Shown: in pieces, positions 6,805-16,258 of the stretch
How positions within the stretch are numbered: the stretch's first letter is position 1
How the letters are laid out: the number at the start of each line of letters is the position of its first letter
Source: Lachnospiraceae bacterium
Lineage (GTDB): Bacteria > Bacillota > Clostridia > Lachnospirales > Lachnospiraceae
Length of the DNA stretch: 41,665 bases
Direction of reading: 5' to 3'
NCBI GenBank assembly: GCA_017436865.1
Contig: JAFSCH010000105.1
Coordinates: 1-41,665 of the forward strand
The notes under the pieces: generated by a model
The model's input: only the letters and a program-made list of their open reading frames with translations
Databases searched by the model: none
What the model was told of the DNA's origin: nothing
Position numbers and translations under genes: made by a program

Positions 6805-8151
6805 TTATTCATCAAAGCCAAGCTGTGCTACTACCTCACCTATTTTCATATCATAGACAATTACAGACCAGTTCTTCTGTGGTTCATAGTAACTTTCACC
6901 TTCAATAAAAACATTTAATATCTTTCTCTCTCTGACAAAAACCACCTCTAAATCCTCAATCTTTTTGTGTGAAATCCCATCATCTTCCCATACTTTTGTA
7001 TAAACCGGCTCACCTTTCACATAAATCCACTGATACTGAATCTTGTCTTTACCACCTTTATAAGTGAGGATGGTCACATAATCTTCTTTATTATCCAGCA
7101 TTTCCTTACATTCCGTAACGGTTGACACATTAGAAAAAGCATCTTCTGTCAGTCTCAACCTTTCTTGATATGCAAGCGCCGCATCCCAGCTATTATGTTC
7201 TTCATCCATTCTTCTGTCTGTGAGCTCAAAGTTTTCTTTCAGATAGGCGCCCATATGAGTAGAAACTTTTGCCGCCCCCTGCTCATTTAAATGGTAACTG
7301 TCGCGAAAATCTGTCGCTACATCTAAGCCTACTTCCTGCACTAAAGCATTATAATCAATAAAGGCAAGTCCCTTTTCACCAGAAACCTTTTCTATTTCCG
7401 AAGAAAAATACTGATACCAATCTGCCTTTGGTGACTTAAACAGTAAAAAGGTAATTCCCTTTTTTTCACAAATCTCTGCCATTTCATTGAGACAGGCTAC
7501 TGCACGCTCATCAAGCCATGCACTTCCCTCTTGCTCATAAGCCGATAAATCAACTGGTGCATCCGAAATCTGATGTGTACGCATATACCCTTTATTCCAG
7601 TTCGTTTTATCTTCTGTCATGTATATATAATCCTGTTTGGAAATTTCCTTCCACCGCTCATGATATCGAAGTAACGGAAATGCATAGGAAATATATTCCT
7701 CATCTATCTTTCCTAACAGCTGATACAAACACTTAAGCTTATCAAGAGTAAACGGCATATCGGTAAGTCCCCATAGAATACTATTCTCTCCAAGTGCTGT
7801 CACATTTTGTCCCGGTATATAATTCACCTCTAATGCCACCACCTTGGGTTTCTGCCTTTTCAATGCTTCCTTCAAATAAAGCAACGAAATATCCATAGAC
7901 TGTGAAGAACTTGCAAAATTGCAGGCAGCAATTCCGTACTCTTCATAAAGAACCAATGGATCAATCGTGCAAAAACAATTACTACTTCCTAGAAAAAGCA
8001 CTTCTATGTCATTTTTCTTTTCAGCATAAAATCCATTCACGATAGCTGTAGAATCTTGCACATATTTTGCTTTTAAAATTTCCTGTCCTATCCCCAAAAC
8101 AGTCATTGTCATAATTACAAATACAACAACTGCAAAAATCCTCTTCTTCAT
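6805..8151 (-). CDS. SGNH-hydrolase-like O-acyl transfer partner
   Basis: A 448-residue protein with an N-terminal membrane anchor/signal segment (about residues 4-22) followed by an extracytoplasmic SGNH-like domain. The catalytic serine is in the FLGSSN block near residue 55, and the D-x-x-H motif (DSYHLN) is near residue 284. Genes of this type (DltD, AlgJ/AlgX and DUF1574-like) work with a neighbouring MBOAT membrane acyltransferase to place acetyl or similar groups on exported polysaccharide, and the MBOAT gene lies 11 bases upstream. Residues beyond about 310 form an extra C-terminal region that I do not recognise. It is the last gene of the polysaccharide operon. Confidence 0.75.
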   Translation of the reverse strand: MKKRIFAVVVFVIMTMTVLGIGQEILKAKYVQDSTAIVNGFYAEKKNDIEVLFLGSSNCFCTIDPLVLYEEYGIAACNFASSSQSMDISLLYLKEALKRQKPKVVALEVNYIPGQNVTALGENSILWGLTDMPFTLDKLKCLYQLLGKIDEEYISYAFPLLRYHERWKEISKQDYIYMTEDKTNWNKGYMRTHQISDAPVDLSAYEQEGSAWLDERAVACLNEMAEICEKKGITFLLFKSPKADWYQYFSSEIEKVSGEKGLAFIDYNALVQEVGLDVATDFRDSYHLNEQGAAKVSTHMGAYLKENFELTDRRMDEEHNSWDAALAYQERLRLTEDAFSNVSTVTECKEMLDNKEDYVTILTYKGGKDKIQYQWIYVKGEPVYTKVWEDDGISHKKIEDLEVVFVRERKILNVFIEGESYYEPQKNWSVIVYDMKIGEVVAQLGFDE

Positions 8152-8162
8152 AACCTATTCCT

Positions 8163-9653
8163 TTAAAACTGAAAGTATATAAACTGTGTTGCATCATAGC
8201 CTTGTCCATAGATTCCAAAAACAAGAATCATCACCAACAATACTATCGAAATAAGATATTGTGCTACAAGACTCTGCCCCTTTACCAAAGTATCAAAATA
8301 CATCTTTTTCTTTTCATACAGCCAATCAACCAATATCAATATAAAAATGGCAAAAAAGAGAACTTCCATCTCCTTCTCATCCAGTCCCATATGATAAATA
8401 TTTCCGGCTGTTAAGGACCAAATATCAAATCTAGTAATCATACGTTCCAGATAATAAATTCCATCATGCACACTCTCTGCACGGAAAAAAATGAAGGATA
8501 CAACAGACAAAGCAAACGTTACAAGAACCTGCAATGCTTGATACCCTGCTTTTTCTATACGAATATGTAACATTGTATTCAGCTTTTTCTTAATTGGGCG
8601 AAGAATATCACCTACAACAATCATTCCTCCCTGGATGGCTCCCCAAAATACAAAATGCCAGCTTGCTCCATGCCATAAGCCACTAATCAAAAATGTAATC
8701 ATCGTATTCAAATAATATCTAGCCTTTGAACAACGACTCCCTCCCAGTGGTATGTAAATATAATCTCTAAGCCATGAGCTTAACGATATATGCCATCTTC
8801 TCCAGAACTCACCAATACTTTTTGAAAAGAATGGAGCTGCAAAGTTCTGCATCAGCTGAATACCAAGAATGTTTGCTGCACCAATCGCAATTGCTGAATA
8901 GCTTGCAAAGTCACAATACAACTGTATAAGGAACAATACACCGCCAAATAAAAGTGCTACTCCTTCCAGCATATAATATGCCCCAAAGACTTCATCCACC
9001 AAGATTGCCGCGCGGTCAGCAATTACCATTTTCATGAAATAGCCCCATAGCATAAGAAGCAAACCTCTTGTTACCTTTTCAAAGTTCCATGATGGCCTTT
9101 CGGAAATAATCTTGATCTGCCCCAACAAATTTTTGCTTCGTTCTATCGGTCCCGCCACAAGCTGTGGAAAAAAGGACACAAATAACGCATAGTTGATAAA
9201 ATTACTCTCCGCCTTGATATCTCCCCGATAGACATCTAGCATATACCCTAATGCCTGAAACGTATAAAAAGAAATCCCAACAGGAAGAATAATATCCAAC
9301 CCACCCTCCCGTAAAGCAACTCCAAATACAGCCATCAACTCTGCAATTGTTTCATGTAAAAAATAGAAATATTTAAAGAAAATCAAGATAGCAAGATTAG
9401 AAACAAGTCCTGTCAACAAAACCAATCGACGCTGAAGCTTTTGTGTATTTTCAAAACATTCCATCACCCTTGCACAGACATACGTAATAATCGTTGATGT
9501 AAGAATCAACACCGCATACTTTGGACTCCACCCCATATAAAAATAATAACTTGCCGCCAAAAGCCAGTATGATCTGGCTTTCTTTGGCATCATATAAAAG
9601 CATAATACAACAAGTGGAAAAAAAACTGCAAAGTTAAAACTTGTAAACTGCAT
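8163..9653 (-). CDS. MBOAT family membrane O-acyltransferase
   Basis: A polytopic membrane protein of about 496 residues in the AlgI/DltB/PatB branch of the MBOAT family, which moves acyl groups across the membrane for polysaccharide O-acylation. The family core is clear: SIGEFWRRWHISLSSWLRDY, then IPLGGS, then the invariant histidine in SGLWHGASWHF. I place the start at the ATG giving MQFTSFNFAVFFPLVV, which aligns with the usual AlgI opening. An ATG four codons upstream (9665) is also possible, and neither has a strong ribosome binding site. It acts with the downstream SGNH protein. The acyl donor and target sugar are unknown. Confidence 0.9.
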   Translation of the reverse strand: MQFTSFNFAVFFPLVVLCFYMMPKKARSYWLLAASYYFYMGWSPKYAVLILTSTIITYVCARVMECFENTQKLQRRLVLLTGLVSNLAILIFFKYFYFLHETIAELMAVFGVALREGGLDIILPVGISFYTFQALGYMLDVYRGDIKAESNFINYALFVSFFPQLVAGPIERSKNLLGQIKIISERPSWNFEKVTRGLLLMLWGYFMKMVIADRAAILVDEVFGAYYMLEGVALLFGGVLFLIQLYCDFASYSAIAIGAANILGIQLMQNFAAPFFSKSIGEFWRRWHISLSSWLRDYIYIPLGGSRCSKARYYLNTMITFLISGLWHGASWHFVFWGAIQGGMIVVGDILRPIKKKLNTMLHIRIEKAGYQALQVLVTFALSVVSFIFFRAESVHDGIYYLERMITRFDIWSLTAGNIYHMGLDEKEMEVLFFAIFILILVDWLYEKKKMYFDTLVKGQSLVAQYLISIVLLVMILVFGIYGQGYDATQFIYFQF

Positions 9654-9711
9654 ACATATACCCATTATTGTTGATTACATCACAATAACTCTTCCCTTTA
9701 TCTTATCATTC

Positions 9712-9738
9712 GTAACTATTTTTCCCCTTCATAGTTAC
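9712..9738. repeat. Inverted repeat before MBOAT gene
   Basis: Perfect 8-bp arms (GTAACTAT/ATAGTTAC) at 9712-9719 and 9731-9738 enclose an 11-base C-rich loop and touch the stop codon of the upstream glycosyltransferase. There is no T run after it, so termination is doubtful. Confidence 0.5.
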
Positions 9739-10772
9739 TATCCTTTTTCTTTTAACTTACCTGCAAACTTACGATAAACATACAATAGCTTAAAATAGAA
9801 CAAAAATGTCAACGGTGACTTAATATGTAAAGCCGCCATCTTTTTCTGCTCCTCATCATATTCCTGTAGATAATAAGGATTATCCTGAAAATCAGGGAAT
9901 TCTTCAATCATTCCCTTTGCTATCAGCTTTAGAAAAGCGAGCTTCGGATATTTAATCCCAAGCATATAAGTATATAATGTATTCATATAATATAATTTTG
10001 TAAAAGCAAACTCAAATTCCTTACGATACATCTTATAGAATCCATACTTACGTGCTTCCTCAATCAGCTTCTTTCCCATTAAAAGCCTTGCCTCACACTT
10101 TTCCATATTAATAGCATGAACCGTAGATTCATCATGCTGATAATAATAATATAACGGTTCTTCTACCTTCTCAAAATGAGTAAAATGCAACATCCAAATA
10201 GGAGAAGCGCAGTTATCTTCGTAAAAGGTCTTTTCTGGAAATCGCAAATGATTTTCATCAATTACGGATTTTAGATAAATCTTAATTACCATACTTCCCG
10301 GATTCATAACCCAAAGCTTTCCTTTTTCGATATTCATAATCCCCGTTTGCTCACGCGTATTATTAGGCATAATCTTGCCAATTTTCATACTCTGCTCTGT
10401 TGTCATATGATAATCGCAACCTACTACGTCCGCACCAGTTTCTTCTGCCTTGCGCACCAATTTTTCATACATATCCGGTGCTACCCAGTCATCTGAATCA
10501 ACGAAGCCAATCCAAGTACCACTTGCTACTTCCATCCCCATATTTCTTGCACCGCCCTGTTTTCGATTCTCATAGGACTGTAATGCTTTAAATTTCCAAG
10601 GATATTTAGACTCATATTCTTTTAAAACTTCAAAAGATTCATCCGTTGAAGCATCATCAACTGCAATAATCTCATAATCTGAAATCGTCTGGTTTACAAG
10701 AGAATCCAGACAAAAACGCAATTTATTCCCTGCCACCATATTATGCACAGGAACTACTATACTAAGCTTCAT
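9738..10772 (-). CDS. Glycosyltransferase family 2
   Basis: A 344-residue GT-A glycosyltransferase. It opens with LSIVVPVHNM and has the nucleotide-binding DDASTD block near residues 39-44, GGARNMG near 72, and the metal-binding FVDSDDW (D-x-D) near 91-97. There is no obvious membrane segment, so it should work at the inner face of the membrane adding one sugar to the lipid-linked repeat unit. Donor and acceptor cannot be read from the sequence. It lies between the ABC flippase and the acyltransferase pair. Confidence 0.9.
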   Translation of the reverse strand: MKLSIVVPVHNMVAGNKLRFCLDSLVNQTISDYEIIAVDDASTDESFEVLKEYESKYPWKFKALQSYENRKQGGARNMGMEVASGTWIGFVDSDDWVAPDMYEKLVRKAEETGADVVGCDYHMTTEQSMKIGKIMPNNTREQTGIMNIEKGKLWVMNPGSMVIKIYLKSVIDENHLRFPEKTFYEDNCASPIWMLHFTHFEKVEEPLYYYYQHDESTVHAINMEKCEARLLMGKKLIEEARKYGFYKMYRKEFEFAFTKLYYMNTLYTYMLGIKYPKLAFLKLIAKGMIEEFPDFQDNPYYLQEYDEEQKKMAALHIKSPLTFLFYFKLLYVYRKFAGKLKEKG

Positions 10773-10837
10773 ACCATCCCCAAGCCTTTCCCATACGTAA
10801 CCGTTCCGTTACTACACTATTTACTATACTCCATAGA

Positions 10838-12577
10838 TTAACGCACTTGTACAATTGCCCCATCTTCAACTCTGAAAACCATATCGCATTTTTCAATTGT
10901 CTGTAAACGATGGGCAATAATAATCAATGTTTTTCTACCATGTAAACGATTAATGGACTCCATAATTGCAGCTTCTGTATCATTATCTAATGCAGAAGTT
11001 GCTTCATCCAAAATCAATACCTCAGGGTCATTATACAGTGCTCTTGCAATACCAATACGCTGTCTTTGTCCTCCTGACAGACGAATACCACGTTCACCAA
11101 TTCCTGTGTAAACTCCTTCCGGCAATGTCTTTACAAATTCATCGAGTTGTGCTTCCTTTAACGCATACCAGAGCCTCTCATCATCAATTTCCTCCTCTGG
11201 TACACCAAAAGCAATATTTTTTCTGATATCTGCATCTAATAAGAAAATCATCTGAGGAATATATCCTACATTTGCAAGCCACTCTCTGTAATTCTCCTGA
11301 ATATCTGCTTCATCTGCCTTTACCTTACCCGTTTCCAGTTTTAAAAGCCCTAACAAAATATCAATAATGGTTGTCTTTCCTGCACCACTGGCACCCACTA
11401 CACCAATAGACTTTCCAATTGGAAATGATACACTGGCATGATTGAAAATCAGCTTGTCTGAATTTGGATAATGATAAGTAATGTCTTCTAAATTAACTGC
11501 CTTTGTAACCGGAAGCTTTTCCTTTGCAACGATAGCATAAGAAATATCGGTATTCTCTTCACTTGTTTCCTCTACCAAATTATCACTTACATTAAAGAAA
11601 AACGGCTCATTAAATGCCATACTGGTCATCTGGTTGTTGATTCTGCTCGCTGCAGGAAGTAAACGCATCGCCGCAATACCAAATGCTGCCAACAAGGAAA
11701 TCATACCACCTACATCAACTCCTGAAACAATAAGCACTAAAATATAACCTAGTAAGCCTGCCATACAAACCGTCTCAATTAACAGCTTTGGTGTATTGTT
11801 GAAAAGACTGAAACGCTCCATTGCCTTTACATAGCCTTCTCCTACTTTGCAGTACTCATTAATAAAATACTGCTCTTTACCTGCCACTTTAATATCCTTA
11901 ATACCCTGTATTGTCTGTGCAATCCATGAAAACATACTAGCACCATAATCTTGATTTTCCTTACCAGTACGATTCATAATTGGCTTAATGATGCTCTTAA
12001 TCACCACCAGTGTTACCACCAGCAATACCCCAATAATAATCGTCATTACCGGATCTTTCATCGCAAGAGCCACTACAAGGAATAACGCCACTACCACCTC
12101 TGATGCTATCTGTAACACAGACTGAATCAATGCATACATATTGCTAACATCTGCTGTAATACTTCTCTGAATCACAGAAGTTTCCGCATTTAGATAATAC
12201 TCATAATCCTTCTTTACAAAGCTTTTCATCAGATTCGCCGCTGTCTTAAATTGGTTAGAATAAACAAATCGATATAAGCTTCTCTGGAAAATGAATTGAA
12301 AAATACTTTTTCCTACATATAAGAAAATCAAAAACAGAATAGCCAACACAGAGAACTGGACTGTTCCGCTCAAATTCAGCATCTCGCAAATCGTTTTGTA
12401 AGTATCTCCCTGCTCTAAAGATGCTGGATTCGTAATCAATTCCACGACTGTCATAACCATTAATACGGTTACCGTTTCCAACGCACCGGAAGCAACCATC
12501 ATACAAAATAGTCCAAACATAGATTTCTTTTGTTTTTTATCCATTAAGATGTTTATTTTTTTTAAGATTTTTAACAT
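10838..12577 (-). CDS. PglK-like ABC exporter / lipid-linked glycan flippase
   Basis: A 579-residue fused ABC half-transporter with a membrane domain over about residues 15-325 and an ATPase domain over 355-579. Walker A is GASGAGKTT (395-403), the signature is LSGGQRQR (500-507), and Walker B is VLILDEATSALD (520-531). The N-terminal part resembles PglK (WlaB), the flippase for undecaprenyl-diphosphate-linked oligosaccharides. No Wzx-type flippase is present in the operon, so this protein may carry the repeat unit to the outer face before polymerisation. Its start codon directly abuts the stop of the GT52-like gene (GTGGAG, then TAA, then ATG), suggesting coupled translation. Confidence 0.85.
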   Translation of the reverse strand: MLKILKKINILMDKKQKKSMFGLFCMMVASGALETVTVLMVMTVVELITNPASLEQGDTYKTICEMLNLSGTVQFSVLAILFLIFLYVGKSIFQFIFQRSLYRFVYSNQFKTAANLMKSFVKKDYEYYLNAETSVIQRSITADVSNMYALIQSVLQIASEVVVALFLVVALAMKDPVMTIIIGVLLVVTLVVIKSIIKPIMNRTGKENQDYGASMFSWIAQTIQGIKDIKVAGKEQYFINEYCKVGEGYVKAMERFSLFNNTPKLLIETVCMAGLLGYILVLIVSGVDVGGMISLLAAFGIAAMRLLPAASRINNQMTSMAFNEPFFFNVSDNLVEETSEENTDISYAIVAKEKLPVTKAVNLEDITYHYPNSDKLIFNHASVSFPIGKSIGVVGASGAGKTTIIDILLGLLKLETGKVKADEADIQENYREWLANVGYIPQMIFLLDADIRKNIAFGVPEEEIDDERLWYALKEAQLDEFVKTLPEGVYTGIGERGIRLSGGQRQRIGIARALYNDPEVLILDEATSALDNDTEAAIMESINRLHGRKTLIIIAHRLQTIEKCDMVFRVEDGAIVQVR

Positions 12578-13711
12578 TTAATTCTCCACCTTATGCTCAT
12601 TTGCCAGTGACAAACCGGCTTTTTTATTAAATGCATGCTTTTCAGGTTCCTCATAAGCATCCCAAAAGCTTGCCCCAAGATTAATCTTCTCCTCCACAAA
12701 ATCCATAGAATTCATGGCTGTAGTAAGAATTGAAATTGCTTTTTTAACACGAAGTCCTTCAAACATATTCAGTACTTCAATTGGAAATCTTCCACGAAGT
12801 ACCACACATTCAGGACATAACTTTACATAATCTATCATATCTCTAGGATGTGGTTTTATCAATACCCGATACCCCTGACAATATTTCGATATAATATCAA
12901 GACATACCTTTTTTCTTGCCTCTTCATCTACTGGATGTGGCTCTGTTAGGAACATGGCAAATTCCTCATCTGCACTTCTTGGCTTCATTTGCTCCAATAA
13001 CGTATCCGCATCTTCGATAAACGCCTGAATCATTTTCTTCTTCTGTTCACTGGTAAGCGCCTGCTCCAAAGGCTTTCTTGGCACTTCTACAAATCGTGGG
13101 CAATCCGTTGGCACTACACTTCGATCGTTAATCTCCATATCAAGACAATATTTGCCCCAGCCATTCATAATGAAAATAAGATTATGTCTGGAAAACCATG
13201 CTTTTAATTTGAAATGTCCATGATTTGCCACATACGCATCATCCAGATTCTTCAAACAGTCAAGTCCATCCTCAACGGCATGATAGTAAATCTTCTTGTA
13301 ATTCAGATAATAACCAATCGGATCACTATCACAGAACACATAGATATCCTGATATGCCTGAAAATCAATGGTAATATATGGTTCTTCACATTTCGGAAGA
13401 CGTTTTGTAAAAATCATACGATTTACCATATGCTTTAAGATATTGCTATAATTCTGTCGATACTTTGCAAGCTCCGGGAAAAAATTCTCATGCTTTTCAT
13501 CAAGTTTTAATACCTCATGAAAAATACCTGTTTTTTCCAATCTCTCACCAAGATTCTCAAATTTCGTAGAAATCTCACTTAATGCAATATCACCTTTTTG
13601 ATAATTTGCATCTTCTCTTTGAAGCTTCATTTCCTTTAAAATTGCCACATAAACATGATAAAAGGTATGACAGACATAAATTCTGCTCTTTGTCTTTTTT
13701 GACTGTTTCAT
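12578..13711 (-). CDS. GT52-like sialyltransferase homologue (candidate nonulosonate transferase)
   Basis: A 377-residue cytoplasmic protein with the layout of bacterial CMP-nonulosonate transferases (GT52 and relatives). It has an N-terminal Rossmann start (RIYVCHTFYHVYVA), an acidic-acidic-glycine motif in HAVEDGLDCL (E147-D148-G149), a His-Pro motif in IKPHPRD (288-289), then RFPIEVL (308-314) and an ILTTAMNS segment near 328-335. In sialyltransferases the ED/DG and HP motifs supply the catalytic base and bind the CMP phosphate. The pse operon next door makes CMP-pseudaminic acid, so this is the best candidate to attach it to the glycan. Family membership is judged from motifs only, and donor specificity is inferred. 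Confidence 0.6.
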   Translation of the reverse strand: MKQSKKTKSRIYVCHTFYHVYVAILKEMKLQREDANYQKGDIALSEISTKFENLGERLEKTGIFHEVLKLDEKHENFFPELAKYRQNYSNILKHMVNRMIFTKRLPKCEEPYITIDFQAYQDIYVFCDSDPIGYYLNYKKIYYHAVEDGLDCLKNLDDAYVANHGHFKLKAWFSRHNLIFIMNGWGKYCLDMEINDRSVVPTDCPRFVEVPRKPLEQALTSEQKKKMIQAFIEDADTLLEQMKPRSADEEFAMFLTEPHPVDEEARKKVCLDIISKYCQGYRVLIKPHPRDMIDYVKLCPECVVLRGRFPIEVLNMFEGLRVKKAISILTTAMNSMDFVEEKINLGASFWDAYEEPEKHAFNKKAGLSLANEHKVEN

Positions 13712-13737
13712 AATAACTCCTAGTGTAATCTCTCTTT

Positions 13738-14928
13738 TTAACTTCTAGTATATTCGTAACCGGCTCTTGGTTTGATAACAGGTGCTATACTCAAAGGTCC
13801 TTTCTCCTGAATCACTTGTTTTCCTTGCATAAGTCCCTCACAAAAATCGTATAAACGATTTGCTGCCTCCTTTGGATTCCATGTCTTAGTCATTGTCTCA
13901 TACGCATGAATTCCCAATTCCTTACGCAACTTCTCATTTTGTGCAAGCATTGTTACCAATTCCTCAAATTCTTTATACCTACCTGTCTTATAGACTAGTC
14001 CATTATACTCATGTTTTATCAGGAAAGGTACAGCACCTATGCCATGCCCTGCTACAACTGCACAAGCACTGTTCATTGACTCATTTAAGACAGCGCCCCA
14101 GCCTTCTAAGTAATCGCTTGTAAAGAGGAATATATCTGCCTCTTCCATAAATCGTCTCACATTTTTCGGTGGCTGGAATCCATGAAATATAACTTTTTTC
14201 TGTAAATCATATTTTTCTACCATCCGATGAAGCTTTTCCTCAAGCTCACCACCACCTACCATATCTAGCTGAAACGATATTCCTTTTTTCTTTAAATAGC
14301 GTGCAATTTTGATTGCATACTCAGGATGTTTTAACTTCAAAAAACGTCCCGCCCACAAAATTCGCACCTGTGACTTTCCCCTTTCATCCAAATGAAGTTT
14401 TCGAAAAAATAGAGAATCCAAAGAATACTCCTTTACCTCCGGAAAATATCCCCATTGAAACTTTTTCTCAGGATATGCCTTTACAATCTCAAAATCTGAA
14501 GCCACATAAGCCCCGTGACAGAGCAAATATACTGGTTTTTCACGATACTGTGTATGATCCTCGTGTTTCTTCTTTAAACCTCTTGGTGAAATCGCCTTCC
14601 ATTGTCCTTCGCGATACAATCTCTCACTGGAACGGATTACAATCTTTCCAGCTTGTAATCTTGGTTTAATATAGCTCTCATCCTCTACACCACCAAAGAT
14701 AACAATATCGCTTTCCATCAGTAATTTGGCACAGTTTTCCGGTTCTTCGTAATACAGCTTTAGATAAGGAAGCTCAGAAAGCTCACTTCCCCATCCCATC
14801 TTTACTCGATCCTCTTCCATTGGCTCTGTCTGAACAAAAGCAAAATCAGTACCAAGTTTCCGATATAACTCCTTCGCCAAAGGAATCTGATGATGATTAA
14901 TATAATTAGATACTATGGTTAATGTCAT
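13738..14928 (-). CDS. Glycosyltransferase family 4
   Basis: A GT-B glycosyltransferase of about 396 residues. The C-terminal donor-binding domain shows ILWAGRFLKLKHPEYAI, FHGFQPPKNV, then the E-x7-E-type region GWGAVLNESMNSACAVVA. I chose the ATG at 14928 (peptide MTLTIVSNYIN) because GGAG lies 7 bases upstream and this is the normal family opening. An in-frame ATG further upstream would add a run of basic residues inside the previous gene. Even so it overlaps the end of the upstream GT4 gene by 23 bases, pointing to coupled translation. Confidence 0.88.
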   Translation of the reverse strand: MTLTIVSNYINHHQIPLAKELYRKLGTDFAFVQTEPMEEDRVKMGWGSELSELPYLKLYYEEPENCAKLLMESDIVIFGGVEDESYIKPRLQAGKIVIRSSERLYREGQWKAISPRGLKKKHEDHTQYREKPVYLLCHGAYVASDFEIVKAYPEKKFQWGYFPEVKEYSLDSLFFRKLHLDERGKSQVRILWAGRFLKLKHPEYAIKIARYLKKKGISFQLDMVGGGELEEKLHRMVEKYDLQKKVIFHGFQPPKNVRRFMEEADIFLFTSDYLEGWGAVLNESMNSACAVVAGHGIGAVPFLIKHEYNGLVYKTGRYKEFEELVTMLAQNEKLRKELGIHAYETMTKTWNPKEAANRLYDFCEGLMQGKQVIQEKGPLSIAPVIKPRAGYEYTRS

Positions 14929-16207
14929 GATAAATCTCCAATAATCTACGGTAATTTTTCTCTGCGTCATGCGTTTTTTGCGCATGATCACGAGCATTTG
15001 ATGAAAAACTCATCGCCAGCTTATCGTCCTCAAAAATACGCAGAATTGCCTCTTTCAACTGCTGTGGCTTATTCTTATCATAAAGAATACCATCCCGATT
15101 ATGAGTCAAAAGATTATGAACTCCACCTACATCTGCACTAACAATAGGAACACCGAGCAACATCGCTTCACCTACGGAATTAGGAGAATTCTCTATTGCA
15201 GAAGGGCATAAAAAAACATGTGTTTTTAAATATCTTGCACATATTTTATCTGAATTCAGTCTTCCTAAGAACTTCACATGATCCTCAAGTTTTCTCTTGC
15301 GAATGATATCAAGAAGATACTTTCCATAACCAGATATTTTTATCTTATCCTTAATGCTTTTATTGGCTGTAATCACATCACCAGCTACATAAACTACCGT
15401 TTCAGGATATTCCTCCACGATATCCGGTAAAATATCCAATACATAATGCAAACCCTTGATTGGATAGTTGCCTTGACTTAAAAACAAGGAATATTGCTGT
15501 ATTCTGTCTATGTTCCAGCTATCATGATAGAACTCATCACGAAGCGTTTCATTCATAAAATGATATTTTGCCTGTGGCGCAAGCTTTTGAGTCATCTCTT
15601 TATCAAAATCTGTTCTTCCTGTCACATGCCCTGTCAGAGCAAGTGCCTGTTTCTCATTCTCACCACGCTGTACAAACTTCTGTTGTTGCTCTAATAAACC
15701 GTCCTTTTTTAATATATCACGAAAGGTTTTTTTCTTCTGCACAGTCAATGGTAAATCTGCCATATATACATCGGCGATTGCTCCACACAATCCCTGAATA
15801 CCTATAAGAGTACGTTCTGGTCGTGCAAATGCCTTTGCCATGGCAAGTGTATGCGGATACTCTGTTCCAAAAATATGCACAATATCCGGTTCAAAGTCTT
15901 TAACAATTGCACCAAGACTTTCCTCCAAAGAAGCATCATATTGCTCTGGATGTACCGTATCCTCACGGAACACATAATAAGCTACTCCCTTCACAGAATT
16001 CTTTACAAACAAGGAATTATCTCCCTCTGCAAGTTTAAAATCATCCGAAGAAGGAAAACAAATAGCAAGTGTTATATTATTATTTTCCTGTTCCTGCATA
16101 AGCTTAGAAGCAAGCCCTGACAACCAGCCTTCCTTAACAACAATTTTATGCCCCAGACTTCTGGCTATAAATGGAAGCATAATATTGCATAACCATAAAA
16201 CTTTCAT
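14906..16207 (-). CDS. Glycosyltransferase family 4
   Basis: A 433-residue GT-B glycosyltransferase. The N-terminal acceptor domain includes EPDIVHIFGTEYPHTLAM, and the C-terminal donor domain includes LFLSQGNYPIKGLHYVLDIL, KFLGRLNSDKI and the nucleotide-sugar-binding SPNSVGEAMLLGVPIVSADVG (E-x7-E). The layout resembles EpsF/CapM-like enzymes. No membrane segment is seen. The next gene starts inside its last codons. Confidence 0.88.
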   Translation of the reverse strand: MKVLWLCNIMLPFIARSLGHKIVVKEGWLSGLASKLMQEQENNNITLAICFPSSDDFKLAEGDNSLFVKNSVKGVAYYVFREDTVHPEQYDASLEESLGAIVKDFEPDIVHIFGTEYPHTLAMAKAFARPERTLIGIQGLCGAIADVYMADLPLTVQKKKTFRDILKKDGLLEQQQKFVQRGENEKQALALTGHVTGRTDFDKEMTQKLAPQAKYHFMNETLRDEFYHDSWNIDRIQQYSLFLSQGNYPIKGLHYVLDILPDIVEEYPETVVYVAGDVITANKSIKDKIKISGYGKYLLDIIRKRKLEDHVKFLGRLNSDKICARYLKTHVFLCPSAIENSPNSVGEAMLLGVPIVSADVGGVHNLLTHNRDGILYDKNKPQQLKEAILRIFEDDKLAMSFSSNARDHAQKTHDAEKNYRRLLEIYHDINHSI

Positions 16208-16258
16208 GGTATCCCTCCAATTTTTCGCTTTCTCTCTTAATTATTACCTCGTAATTAT

